Positions 22,131-32,524 of a stretch of DNA of 64,000 nt are shown here, piece after piece (positions within the stretch are counted from its first letter, which is position 1; each line of letters begins with the position of its first letter). The position numbers were made by a program, and so were the translations under genes. The DNA is from Dactylis glomerata (taxonomy: Eukaryota > Streptophyta > Magnoliopsida > Poales > Poaceae): positions 1,241,659 to 1,305,658 of the forward strand of contig QXEO01001027.1 of assembly GCA_007115705.1 (NCBI GenBank), read 5' to 3'. The notes under the pieces were generated by a model. That model was given only the letters and a program-made list of their open reading frames with translations. It was not told the origin of the DNA and searched no databases.

Positions 22131-22624
22131 TTGCATGGTTTCGTTCATGGTTGGCAAAGTGGCATGACATGATTGATGCAATGGCGATCGGCGGGCGGCG
22201 CATGATTATCAGGATTGCAAAAAAAGGTGTTCTCTAGGTGAGATCGAGATTGCAAGTTAGAAGAGCATATTTTTCCGGAAGTTAAAGTTGTAATGGGTGC
22301 ATGTCATGGTCATGGTGCAGTAGGTTTAGAGAGTGAAAGTTAGCTTGGCCTTTAGTCCTGGAATCACATATGACACAACTAGTCAAAGACGCTAGCACTG
22401 TCAAAGACTAGCTGTGAGTAAAACTGAGCCAGATAAAAATGCATGGCGTGGCTCCAGTACAGTCCATGGTGAGCATTAGCCTATATGATGTTTCGACGAC
22501 TTCATCTTAGTCCAAGTCAACCGAGGGGTTTTTCTGTGCCTCTCGAGTAATTAAGCAAATTATGAAATATTTGAAAAAGAGCCCGAATTATATAGCATTG
22601 TGCCCATGTTACCTGCTTGGTTCT
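22131..22624. other. Intergenic, nothing recognised
   Basis: No ORF with recognisable motifs and no bounded repeat was found. Confidence 0.45.
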
Positions 22625-23895
22625 GTGGCTCTAGGCTGTCTCAAACCAACGCGGTTTGAAAGCAGACTGGTGCGGTTTGAATGGATCTATCAGGCAGGCA
22701 CCTATCTCCGATCTATCTACGACCTGCAGAACTTGACTAAAATGGACCTGCGCAGCTGCTCCGCGAGACATCGCCCACATGTAACCGGAGAAAAGCTGCG
22801 AGCTTGGCCAGCCTAACACGACGACTTGACTTCTTAACTTTCTTTGCCTCGAAGGCGAGATGAATTGTAGAGTCCAAGAAAACATTTTCCAATCGATATT
22901 TTGCCGTCGTTGTCTCCGCAGTCTCCACCTCATTTGGACTGTTCGTTCATGACTACATATGACATTCGAGAAGCATAAACTTCTTCACATATTCCCGAAC
23001 TGTCATTGTACATGTTACTTGGTTGAGTTCTCTGAACTCCCGTGTCTGGCACCTGATCCTGGCTTGCAGAATCAAATAAGTGAACAATACAACCCACAGA
23101 AAAGGGTTGGCCTCGTAGGTAGGAATATTTCCGGATGACTACGTGACTCGGAAAACTCTTCAAGAATCTTTCTCCAAGATCGCTTCCTCGATCGACAGCT
23201 AGCTTGTGTAGCCAGCCAATGCTTGTAGCCAAGACGCACGAAACCGTACCGTAGATAGCTCGAGATAGCGCAGTGCCGTTTTATTCTTCCGCAGAGAAAG
23301 AAGCGACGCCAAACCATTTTAATGCTTGATTAGGGCTGTGAAGACGTGGGCGGGATTAGCTTAGTTATGATACATGGATGCATGTTGCTCACTTTGGCGT
23401 TCTGGCCGATACCAGTTTCGCAAGAACTTTGTTGTGGTTTCTCCTTCAATACCCCTTCCCTAAACACATGAAAGTTGAGATCACAGTACCCTGCGTAATT
23501 AAAGTTATGAAGGGTATTGTGCATCTCATCTCTTGATGTGTTTAAGTTTGGAGGTCTACCTAAAGCATATCTCGTTTGGCATACAATTCTACTTCCATGG
23601 AATGGGCTGTTCGTCAGCAGCATATATACCTAGGTACGTGCTCGATCGCTGGATGATGTTAATCTGGAGTCCTTTTCTTTATATGCGAAAAACGGATGAG
23701 ATGAGATTGTCACTATTCAATAACCAGCTATCAGACCGAACGTCGCCAAGAAAATGGATCGCGTCCTCTGTTTAGGACGGATACCGAAGTTAGTTGACTG
23801 TGACTGAAATTTTTGTAGTACATTATAGCTTACTTTGGAACTTATGTACAAATGGAAATTGTTTTTTTCATATGTGTTCTCTCAATAGAGGAAAA
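22625..23895. repeat. Duplicated segment, copy A
   Basis: Shares many ordered blocks with 30590-32460: 'acgacttgact', 'aactttctttgcc', 'catgttact' with 'gagttctctga', 'gatcgcttcctcgatcgacagctagct', 'aagacgcacgaaa', 'ggctgttcgtcagca', 'gatgttaatctgga' and 'ctgtttaggacggataccga'. Copy A lacks the retroposon found at 31679-32330 in copy B. No protein-coding identity was recognised. It may be a duplicated gene flank or an old repeat. Confidence 0.8.
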
Positions 23896-23899
23896 TATG

Positions 23900-24128
23900 G
23901 GATGGCCACCCGGGAGGAGCAGCGCCCGCCGGCCGCCACCACTCTCGACCGCGCCACCAAGGGAACCAAATTGACAGACATCGGAGTCACCCCGCCGCCA
24001 GAACCTCCGCCATAGAGGCTTCCGCGACCGGGTGCGACGCGACGGTGCCACAGACTGTCTAGGCTGCCACCCCGGTGCTCGCCCAAGATCCCGACAGGCC
24101 ACTCCCCAAACAGCCCCGCCATCGGCCA
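23900..24128. mobile_element. GC-rich LINE-like segment, left part (split by copia)
   Basis: An abrupt switch to GC-rich sequence ends at the copia insertion site 'ggcca' (24124-24128) and resumes after the copia element at 30390. The right part resembles the 5' end of the LINE at 11608-12955. This supports a LINE 5' fragment, but its own TSD was not found. Confidence 0.5.
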
Positions 24129-24296
24129 TGTAAAAAGGTTTATGCGTGCGTTACCCATCACGGGCCGCGGTGTACTCTTTATATATCGGTCATACAAGGG
24201 GTTTACAGGGAGACATGATCTAACCGATCGTTACACGGTCGATACCGACCTTGACTCATACAAGAATCCTAGACAATCTAATTACAACGTTTAACA
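24129..24296 (-). repeat. Copia 3' LTR (168 bp)
   Basis: Starts 'tgtaaaaagg' and ends 'gtttaaca' on the plus strand. Immediately inside is 'ctccccctcaatc', the complement of the polypurine tract 'gattgagggggag' expected next to the 3' LTR of a minus-strand element. Confidence 0.93.
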
Positions 24297-24307
24297 CTCC
24301 CCCTCAA

Positions 24308-24906
24308 TCATAACTTATCTAAGCTAAGATTACGATGAAATATAGCTAATTGTCTAGTAGATAGTGACTTTGTGAAACCATCAGCCACCAGATCTCCCAA
24401 AGCTATAAACTTAATGTCCAGCAACTTCTGAGCAACTCTTTCTCGCATAAAGTGATAGTCCACCTCAATATGCTTGGTCCTAACATGAAACACTGGATTA
24501 GCAGAAACATACGTTGCTCCAATATTATCACACCACAATACTACCGCTTTAGACTGCGATGCTTCCAACTCATCAAGTAGAGTTTGTATCCACATAACTT
24601 CTGTTGTAGCATTAGTTAATGATTTGTACTCAGCCTCTATGCTAGATCTTGATACTGTAGCTTGCTCTTTAGCATTTATGAGACACGATTTGATCCCACA
24701 AATACAGCAAAGCCACCTGTAGATCTCCTATCATCTGGACAACCTACCCAGTCTGCATCAGAAAAAGCACTAACAACAATAGAGGATGACTTGCTCAATC
24801 GTAACCCAAGAGATATAGTTCCACGCAAGTATCTCAATATATGTTTAACTGTTGTCTGTCGTAGGTGCATGTAGGAACTAGCATACCTTATTGACTGAGA
24901 AGGCAA
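24308..24906 (-). pseudogene. Copia RNase H region
   Basis: Two frames read H-I-L-R-Y-L-R-G-T with S-D-A-D-W-V-G-C-P-D-D-R-R-S-T-G-G (24676-24906), then V-V-L-W-C-D-N-I-G-A-T-Y, R-T-K-H-I-E-V-D-Y-H and A-D-G-F-T-K (24308-24595). These are the standard copia RNase H blocks, including the catalytic Asp residues in S-D-A-D and C-D-N. A frameshift separates the two blocks. Confidence 0.88.
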
Positions 24907-25157
24907 TATCAGGCCTAGTTAATGTAATATACTGGAGAGCACCAAAAATGCTTCTGTAATTAGTGGAATCATCACCACTCAGTATTTCACCATCAATCAA
25001 TGATAGCTTATCTTACACAGATAGAGGAGTATCAACAGTCTTGCAAATCTGTATGTTAACAAGAGATCATTGTCATATTTCTCTTGAGAGAGAATAATCC
25101 CATTGTGCACCTTTTTAACCTCAATCCCAAGGAAGTAATGCAAATCTCCCAGATCCT

Positions 25158-26017
25158 TCAAGGCAAAGTTAGTCCAAGTTCACAAAGGAGAGCATCAACA
25201 GCCTCCTCTGACGAACTAGCAACAACAATATCATCCACATAGATAAGCATGAATATAATTACTCCCCCTTTGTTGTAGAAGAACAGAGAAATATCTGCCT
25301 TAGATGCACATAAACCAAGAGACTGAATCTTAGAACTAAGTCGAGAGTACCAAGCACGAGGAGCATGCTTCAAACCATAAAGGGCTTTATCAAGACGACA
25401 CACATGACCCAAACGAGTCTCATACCCAGGAGGCTGTCGCATATAAACCTCTTCTTTCAGAACACCATGCAAAAATGTGTTCTTCACATCTAGCTGTCGG
25501 AGATTCCAACCTCATGAAATGGCAAGTGACAAAACCACATGTATAGTAGCAAACTTCACAACATGACTAACTCCTCATAGTCAATATCATATTGTTGCTT
25601 AAATCCTTAAGCAACCAATTGTGCTTTGTATCGATCAATAGTACCATCTGCCTTGCGCTTCACTTTATAAACCCATTTGCAGTCAATGATATTCTGCCCA
25701 TGACTAGAGGGAACAAGGTGCCAAGTCTTATCTTTGATAAGTGCATCATACTCGTCATTCATAGCAGCTTTCCAACGATAATCTGTGAAAGCTTCAGCAA
25801 TACTAGACGGTTCACCAGTAGAGCAAAAATAAGCATACCTAATGGTACAATCCATAAATTTCTTGGGTTTGGTCCACCACTTTGAAGCCGTGTATGTGGA
25901 CGCTCCACCGGAGCAACATGAGCAGCTACATAATGAGATGGCACAGCAGATCCGGCGCTGATCCCAAAGAAGATGCGCTGATAGAACTGCCAGCAGAATC
26001 TGCGTCAGGTGCCACAA
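25158..26017 (-). pseudogene. Copia reverse transcriptase (RVT_2) region
   Basis: 25607-26017 gives W-H-L-V-P, I-I-D-C-K-W-V-Y-K-V-K-R-K-A-D-G and R-Y-K-A-Q-L-V-A. 25158-25487 gives Y-M-R-Q-P-P-G-Y, L-D-K-A-L-Y-G-L-K-H-A-P-R-A-W-Y and the catalytic Y-V-D-D. Stops and a frameshift lie between them, so no full enzyme can be made. Confidence 0.92.
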
Positions 26018-26233
26018 GAGATTGTGTGGTCGTCAGTGTGGCTGAAGAAGCTCCAGGCTACCGCGCAGAAGATCCGGTCGACGAGGCATGAGTGGCCGAC
26101 AGCCCGTCAGCCGATGCAGCAGGGTCCATAGTGCGGGATCCACTACCAGGAGCGGGCAACTCCAGAGATGCCACGTGGTGACGCAGGTCGCTGTCATGGG
26201 CGGCATGCGCTGGCTAACGCGATCCCGAGGAGA

Positions 26234-26691
26234 CTAGCACAGGTGCAGGTGCATAAAAGTGATCCTGAGGTGTAGGTGCTGCAGAAAAGTGATCCCGAGG
26301 CGAATCTGCATTAATTTTAGTGCCACATCCAGAAATAGCACTAGAATCATCATCATCAAACATAAAATGTTGATATGTGTCCTGCAAAAAAGACTCAGCA
26401 GCACTATCAGCAACATTAGTAGGATTAACATCAACTGGCCCTTATAATTCATGCCCCTCATTATGATGCAAATTAAATGGTTGCAAGGATAAAGAAGGAG
26501 TTCAATCTCCTGACGTAAGCGAGCGCCGACATTAGAATGAAGTGAAGCAAAAGAAAAAACAGTCTCATCAAAGACAATATCACGAGATATATAAATACGT
26601 CCCGTGGAAATATCAAGACACCGATATCCCTTATGTAGGCTACTATATCCAATAAACGACGCGGATTTGCTAGCCAGACGGCTAGCTGTGC
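26234..26691 (-). pseudogene. Copia integrase C-terminal/linker region
   Basis: The minus frame reads F-I-G-Y-S-S-L-H-K-G-Y-R-C-L-D and G-R-I-Y-I-S-R-D-I-V-F-D-E, the conserved linker after the copia integrase core. Its upstream part is at 27862 onward, across the insertion. Confidence 0.88.
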
Positions 26692-27851
26692 ATACCTCCG
26701 CGGCCATCGGATAATGGGGAGCACATGCTCCGCAAGCTCACATGATAGGATGCCACCGTTAGCAGGCTATGCACTCCGTCAAACATAGAGAGCACCATGT
26801 TTTGTTTTTGTTCATGGGTGGCAATGCATGCACTCCGTCGTACAACTTAGCATACGTGAGACTTTTGGAAAGTTTCCATATAGCTTGTGATAGTTTTGAA
26901 AACTTCACAACTTGGCATAAGAGGTGGGAGGGGTAGGGGAGTAGGGGTATGTGCTAGTTTTGAAATCTTTACAACTTAGCATAGGTGTGAGTAACACCTT
27001 CTCATTATTTTTTTAAAAGCTTCACATCCGTTGCATTATTTTTACCAAAACTTAGCGCTGCATATACTCTGCCCGTGCTGCTTTTAGTTTAAAAGCTTGG
27101 CACCGGTGATAAGGCACTGACCAAAAAAACTTAGAGGTGCAGACATTGTCCTTTGATGTCCTTTCCTTCTTTCCAACCCATGAGCGGCCGTTCATTGAGT
27201 TGGAGTTGTATCTGCAGATACAAAAAACCAAAGTCAGAGAAGACGTGCATGGGGGAGTACAAAAGAGGGACATGCATCGCTCCGTGTCTAAACATGAAAC
27301 AAAGAGATCAACAGCGGCAAACCTCCAATTGGCCCACCGGAATAGGGCCGGGATTTGGAGACGATGGTGAGCAGTAGGGTGCAGATGAGCTCTGGAGATT
27401 TTTGATATATGTGGTCAATAGGAAGAGAAGTACGTTGTAAAAAAACAAAAGTTGGCTCACAACTTAGGGGGTGCAAAAAAGAAAACAAAAGTGACTGAAC
27501 ACTTGGGAGGGAAAACCAAAAGTGGAGATGCAAAAAGGGGCCGGTCGTGCCACTTTGGAAAGAAAACAAAAGTGGGATGCAAACAAAAACCAAAACCCCT
27601 GGTGAACACATGCATGAAATGAAAACAAAACCAAGACAACATCTTTAGTGAGTGTGGTAGGGAAAAGAAACAAAAGTGAATGAGTGCATATTATGCTCTC
27701 CATACAACGACGTTAGTGGCCGCTTAGTTAGAAGTAGAGACCACCGTCTTCCATGTGCAAGATCCAATGGTTGGATGCCTATGCACAACTACCATGGTGG
27801 CTATCCCACTATTTCCCATCCAATAAAAGCACATTGTTTGGATCAGAAATT
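26692..27851. mobile_element. Unclassified 1160-bp insertion within copia pol
   Basis: It separates coding sequence that should be contiguous: 'R-P-Y-N-K-H-K' ends at about 27852 and 'L-A-S-K-S' resumes at about 26680. An imperfect 9-10 bp duplication, 'tagctgtgc' (26683-26691) and 'tagcttatgc' (27852-27861), flanks it, a length typical of Mutator-like elements. Clear TIRs were not found. The interior has five copies of an 'acaaaagt' motif between 27440 and 27680. Confidence 0.65.
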
Positions 27852-27861
27852 TAGCTTATGC

Positions 27862-28500
27862 TTGTTGTAGGGTCGAAGGTTTGGCCAACATGCACACCCA
27901 AAGATGCGCAAAAAGGAGTAATCACCAGAATTGCCAAAAAAGACGTTCCATGAGAGTTTGAGACTATATGACCTTGCATGGGAGACAATTAATCAAATGA
28001 ACTGCGGTATGAAAAGCTTCATCCCAATATTTAAGAGGCATAGAGGCATATGTAAGAAGCGATAAACCAAGTTCTACAATATGTCTATGTTTACGCTCAT
28101 CCGGCATATTCTACTGATGCGCATGAGGGCGTGAAACAAGATGTGAGATACCTACACGCTAAAAAAAAGAAATTAAGCTTTTTATACTAGCCTCCCCAAT
28201 CAGTTTGCATTGCAAGGATTTTCTTATCAAAGAGTCACTCAACATGATGCTGAAAGTCTCAAAATTTCCGAAACACATCAGATTTCCTTTTCAGAAGATA
28301 AATCCATGCGAACTTGCTATAATCCTCAATAAAACTCACATAGTATTTAAAACGACCAAAATATTCTGAAGATGTACCCCATACATCAAAAAACACAAGT
28401 TCAAGAGGACATGTAGACACACTAGTTGACTTTGGATATGGGAGTTGATGGCTCTTAGCCTTCTAACAAGCATCACAAACCGACTCTTTATTGGATTATT
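27862..28500 (-). pseudogene. Copia integrase core
   Basis: Decayed minus-strand reading in order: W-H-R-R-L-G-H-P-S (near 28560), a C-x2-C block, V-S-F-I-E-D-Y-S-K-F-A-W-I-Y-L (about 28310-28350), Q-T-D-W-G-G (about 28190-28210), A-V-H-L-I-N-C-L-P (about 27970-28000) and F-G-C-A-C-W-P-N-L-R-P (near 27880). There are several stops. Confidence 0.82.
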
Positions 28501-28560
28501 CACTATACGTAATACTATTATCACGACGAACTTGATGGACCACAACGGACGATGGATGAC

Positions 28561-28995
28561 CTAGACGCCTGTGCCACAATGATGGTGAAGATTTGGCCGC
28601 CCCATGAGCATGACGACCAAGAGATGCGCATATGACGATGGTATAGGATAAATTCCATCCACACATCCACCTCGTAGCAGAACCTCCCGTGTGTCCCGAT
28701 CCTTGACAAAGAAAGAACTAGGCCAATATTCAACAAAGGCATGATTATCACATACTAGGCGACTAGTAGAGAGAGGACTTTTTGTGGCTTGAGGAACATG
28801 AAGAATGTTATTAAGATTCAAATCATGAGTAGGAGTATCAATTACTACAGAATGACCAATATGATGTATGTTCATACCTGAGCCACTACATGTATGAATC
28901 TGTTCATTGCCATTGTAGCGATCTCTCACATGTAGCTTTTTCAGTTCTCTTGTGATATGATCATTTGCACCAAAATCAGTGTACCAGTTGGTGCA
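28561..28995 (-). pseudogene. Copia protease and GAG-pre-integrase region
   Basis: Reads W-Y-T-D-F-G-A-N-D-H-I-T, the aspartic protease block. The usual D-[ST]-G-A has become D-F-G-A, so the active site is damaged. H-V-P-Q-A-T-K-S-P-L-S-T-S-R-L follows, then the F-V-K-D-R-D-T-R-E-V-L-L-R-G GAG-pre-integrase block. Confidence 0.85.
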
Positions 28996-29059
28996 ACTCC
29001 ATAGGATCCATAGGCGGCGCCAACAGATTTTTCTGGACCTGTAGTTTTTCTTGATTCTT

Positions 29060-30022
29060 TTCTAGTAGTTCAACGCAGTATGTCCAGTCTTGCCACATAC
29101 TTGACAAGTGTCATTGGTGCGGGCACCATTGCCACCATAGTTCTGGCGATTTCCCTAAGGGTTTCGGCCGCCATTGCCACGGCCACCACGATATCCGCCA
29201 CGGCCACCACCATAGTTCTGACGGTCATAGCCGCAACCATAGCCACTGCGCTGGTCATAGTCATACTGACGTTCATGGTATTGGTCTTGATGATCGCCAC
29301 GTCCACGGCCACCTCCGCGGCCGCCACGAGTCGCCGTGTTAACTGACGAACCATCACTTGCTTTCCTAGACTCCATACAATCCTCATAGGACATAAATTG
29401 TGAGTACACATCACTTGGACTCACGTTCTTCTCTGCCTTTATCAAAGTGGTGATTGCATCAACAAAGCCATCATACTCTTCATCAAGGCCTGAAAGGATG
29501 TGTGAAATCACATCCAAATTATCCGGTGGCTTGCCAGCTGTAGCCATCTCATTGGAGAGACCCTTGATTTCATCAAGATCCGCTTGACTGATTTATCCTC
29601 CTTGCGGCACTGATTGAGCCTAGTGCGAAGTTGCACCACCTGTGCCTGAGATTGTGAAGAAAACATCTCCATCACAGCCTTCCACAAAGCTGCAGAAGTA
29701 CGGAATCCCACCATCTGTGTGAGAACCTCCCTGCCCATGTTCCGAACAAGAAACCCTAGGACAGACTGATCTTGCGCAACCCACCTTGAATACTCGGGAT
29801 TTGTCATTGTCACCTCCACACCATCCTTGTCCTTGATTGTCACCTCCTTTCCGGTGCCTCAATAGATCCATCGAGATAGCCAAACAACTGCGCACCACAG
29901 ATCTCAGGCAAGACCCGAGTTTTCCATAGCAGAAAATTCTCTCGAGTGAGCTTCTCCGAGATGGTGAAGTTTAGCGAAGACCCACCAGAGGAAGAAGACG
30001 ATCCAGCGCCAGAGCTCGACAT
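29060..30022 (-). pseudogene. Copia gag, frameshifted
   Basis: An ATG at 30022 opens M-S-S-S-G-A-G then L-T-R-E-N-F-L-L-W-K. Later frames carry the UBN2/gag-like V-V-Q-L-R-T-R-L-N-Q-C-R-K, L-D-E-E-Y-D-G-F-V-D-A-I and a Gly/Arg-rich RGG-type stretch (about 29160-29340). The zinc knuckle C-Q-V-C-G-K-T-G-H (about 29080-29110) has lost its last Cys (Tyr) and is followed by a stop. At least two frameshifts separate the pieces. Confidence 0.85.
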
Positions 30023-30208
30023 CGCAACAATTTGCCGCGGCAGAAAAACTGAGAGGAGTTGTGCCGCAGCAGCCTGTCGCGGCAGAGAAAACAGAAGCGT
30101 GCCGCGGCAGAGAAAGCTTGAAACCACGACAACAAATCTCGAGGGACAGCGATCTGCAAGGTAATCGATCTAGGGTTGCGGTGAGGCTATATGAACAAGG
30201 AAGAAGGG

Positions 30209-30221
30209 GGCTTTGATACCA
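30209..30221 (-). promoter_or_regulatory. Copia primer-binding site (initiator tRNA-Met type)
   Basis: The minus-strand sequence directly inside the 5' LTR is 'tggtatcaaagcc', one mismatch from the TGGTATCAGAGC complement of plant initiator tRNA-Met used by copia elements. Confidence 0.9.
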
Positions 30222-30389
30222 TGTAAAAAGGTTTATGCGTGTGTTACCCAACACGGGCCGCGGTGTACTCTTTATATATCAGACATACAAGGGGTTTACA
30301 GGGACACACGATCTAACCGATCGTTACACGGTCGATACCGACCTTGACTCATACAAGAGTCCTAGACAATCTAATTACAACGTTTTACA
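30222..30389 (-). repeat. Copia 5' LTR (168 bp)
   Basis: Matches 24129-24296 with a few substitutions (for example 'atcagacat' versus 'atcggtcat'). It contains 'tttatata' on the plus strand near 30271. It is followed by TSD 'ggcca' at 30390-30394. Confidence 0.93.
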
Positions 30390-30585
30390 GGCCAGCGAAG
30401 ACAGCACCATAGATCCTCCACGCGCGCGATGCATGAAGGGAGGTCACCACCACCAACAGCCCCAGGCGTTGCCTGGACGCGCCGGCGGTGGCGAAGAGGA
30501 GGCTGGTGGGTGAGGAGGGTCGGGGCGGCGGTGATCTAGGGTACCGCCCGAGTCGCCCAATGGGGGAGGGGGGGGGGGTACGTGG
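30390..30585. mobile_element. GC-rich LINE-like segment, right part
   Basis: Continues the segment broken at 24128. 'ggcggcggtgatctaggg' and 'ccgcccgagtcgcc' followed by a G-run parallel the 5' end of the LINE at 11608-12955 (plus-strand about 12885-12925). A run of about 9-10 G lies near 30565-30580. Confidence 0.5.
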
Positions 30586-30589
30586 GGGT

Positions 30590-32460
30590 CTCAGAGGCTA
30601 GATTGGTATGTTTCACACAGTGAATCTATGAAGCACCAGGCATCTATCAGCCGGAGGCATATCGCCCACACAGAAGCCCGCATCTAGTAGCCAGCCTGAC
30701 AAGACGACTTGACTTGTAACTTTCTTTGCCCCAAAGGCTACCTGAAATTGTACGACAAGGAAACTGAAACACGGTCTGACCAGCCAATATTGAAGCTTGA
30801 CTGCTCAGTGCTCACTCACCTCTCATGCAGTTGTTTGAAAGTTGAAATGTCATTCTTATCTTTTCTCCAATAATAGTACACTAGTAGATCGATGAATACC
30901 TTTCAACTACAGTCTCCTCTCTCCTGATCATTTGAATTTTTCCATGGCTTCATATTCCAGAAGCACAGGTATGCCAGTCTCCCAAGTAAATTGTCGCTGT
31001 CCATGTTACTTACTTGAGTTCTCTGATGCTGGATTCCAGAAGCAGCACAGAACAAGTGAACAACAGCCCAGAACAAAGACAAAACGGGCAGCATGCACAC
31101 ATCCATGGTTGCTTAGGACCAAAGGGTTGGACTTGTTGGGTAGGAATATCTCCGGGATGGCTACAGGACTCGGAAAATTCTTCAAAATCTGGCTTCCAGA
31201 TCGCTTCCTCGATCGACAGCTAGCTCGTGTGGAGGCAAGACGCACGAAAGTACTGCGGATCATTCGAGATACTGCAGTATCGTTTTATTCGTTAGTTATA
31301 AACAAGTGATGCCACTCGTTGTCAAGTTTTTAACACTTGATGAGATTTCGGAACTAGCTAGCTAGCTATGTCGTTGAGCAAGAGACTGACGAGACGATCG
31401 AATTGCTGCGTCATGACACACGCATGTTGACTGCGGCCGATATACGCACAGCTTCACACGCATTTTGCTGTGGTTTTCTGAAGCCGACGGGCAGAATCCC
31501 GCTGCTGCTGCCTGCTGATGGGCAGTATAAAATTCCATTCCGTGTGGCTGTTCGTCAGCAACTCTCGCTAGATGTTAATCTGGAACGCTTTTCTTTACCT
31601 GCCGAAAGCGCATGAGATGAGAGGATCACTAGGTAGCTAGCTATCAAATCGATCGACGTTAAGATAATGGATTTTGTCGGGACCTTGGACCCGGCTCTCT
31701 CCCCCGCTACAGTACAGGAGAGGCGACTTTTTTCCCCACCGCTCGATCCAGCTCGCCGGCGGCGATCTGCCGGTTTCCCCTCCCTCCGCCGGCCGCTCCG
31801 GTGGCGGGAGGGTGGGGAAACCCCGGATCTCGCCTGTACATAGTCTAGGGTTGTGTGGTTTGCCTGCCGGTGGCGTCGGGGAGAGGATGGCGCGGCCGGT
31901 TCGGCGTTTTGTGGAGGCGGAGATCCTCTCCGGTGGTGGTGCTCCGCGGAGCGCGGCCACGGATCTGCTTCCCCCGGGGTGCTCGCGGCTCAGTAGAGCT
32001 GTGTTGTGCCTCTTCCCCGTCTCGGAGCTCGTGGTGCGGCGAATCCGGGTTGACGGCTTCAATGGTGAAGGTGATGGCGTCCAGTTCGAGGGCGACGACG
32101 ACGATGCGAGGTGGAGGCTCTCTCGAGCCGAGTTCTCTCGACTTCCCGCTCGCCTGGGGACTCCTTCCGATCCAAGGTTGCAGAGGAGGAGCGGCGGCGG
32201 CGCGCTGTGGTACGTCTTCTTCGTCAACGGCGACCTCGAGGACTTGCAGGACTTATGTGTATTTCTCTTTGATCTTTGGGCTGTTCTGTAAGTTTCTGGT
32301 GTTATCACTGGAACTTTCTCGCAAAAAAAAAATGGATTTTGTCATCTGTTTAGGACGGATACCGAGGTTAGTTGACTCTGATTGAATTGTTTGTTTGTGC
32401 AAAGCTGTCATTGGACTTATTTACACGTGGATTTTTTTCCTAATACTAGTATGTGTTTTC
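30590..32460. repeat. Duplicated segment, copy B
   Basis: Diverged copy of 22625-23895 in the same orientation, expanded by a retroposon at 31679-32330. After that insertion the match resumes with 'ctgtttaggacggataccga' (about 32346-32365, copy A about 23770-23789). Confidence 0.8.
31679..32330 (+). mobile_element. Poly(A)-tailed GC-rich retroposon (652 bp)
   Basis: Flanked by a perfect 13-bp TSD, 'aatggattttgtc' (31666-31678 and 32331-32343), with an A-run at its right end. The empty site is visible in copy A ('aaaatggatcgcgtc', about 23751-23765). It holds a GC-rich open frame, with an ATG at 31887 opening M-A-R-P-V-R-R-F and a stop at 32291. It has no recognised domain. It is likely a 5'-containing, internally deleted LINE or a SINE-like derivative. 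A retroposed gene fragment is an alternative. Confidence 0.82.
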
Positions 32461-32524
32461 TGCTTAGTGGGAAAATCGGTATGACACGTAAACCTCCTCC
32501 TCCCATGTTCTTCTGTGAACAATT

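Larger units (their letters stand above)
24129..30389 (-). mobile_element. Ty1-copia LTR retrotransposon, degenerate, 6261 bp
   Basis: Two 168-bp LTRs (TG...CA) are flanked by the 5-bp TSD 'ggcca' (24124-24128 and 30390-30394). In minus orientation the order is PBS, gag, protease, integrase, reverse transcriptase and RNase H, with integrase before RT as in copia. All ORFs carry frameshifts or stops. A 1160-bp foreign insertion lies in the integrase C-terminal region. The LTRs differ at only a handful of positions, so the insertion is fairly recent relative to its coding decay, or it was mobilised in trans. Confidence 0.95.
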
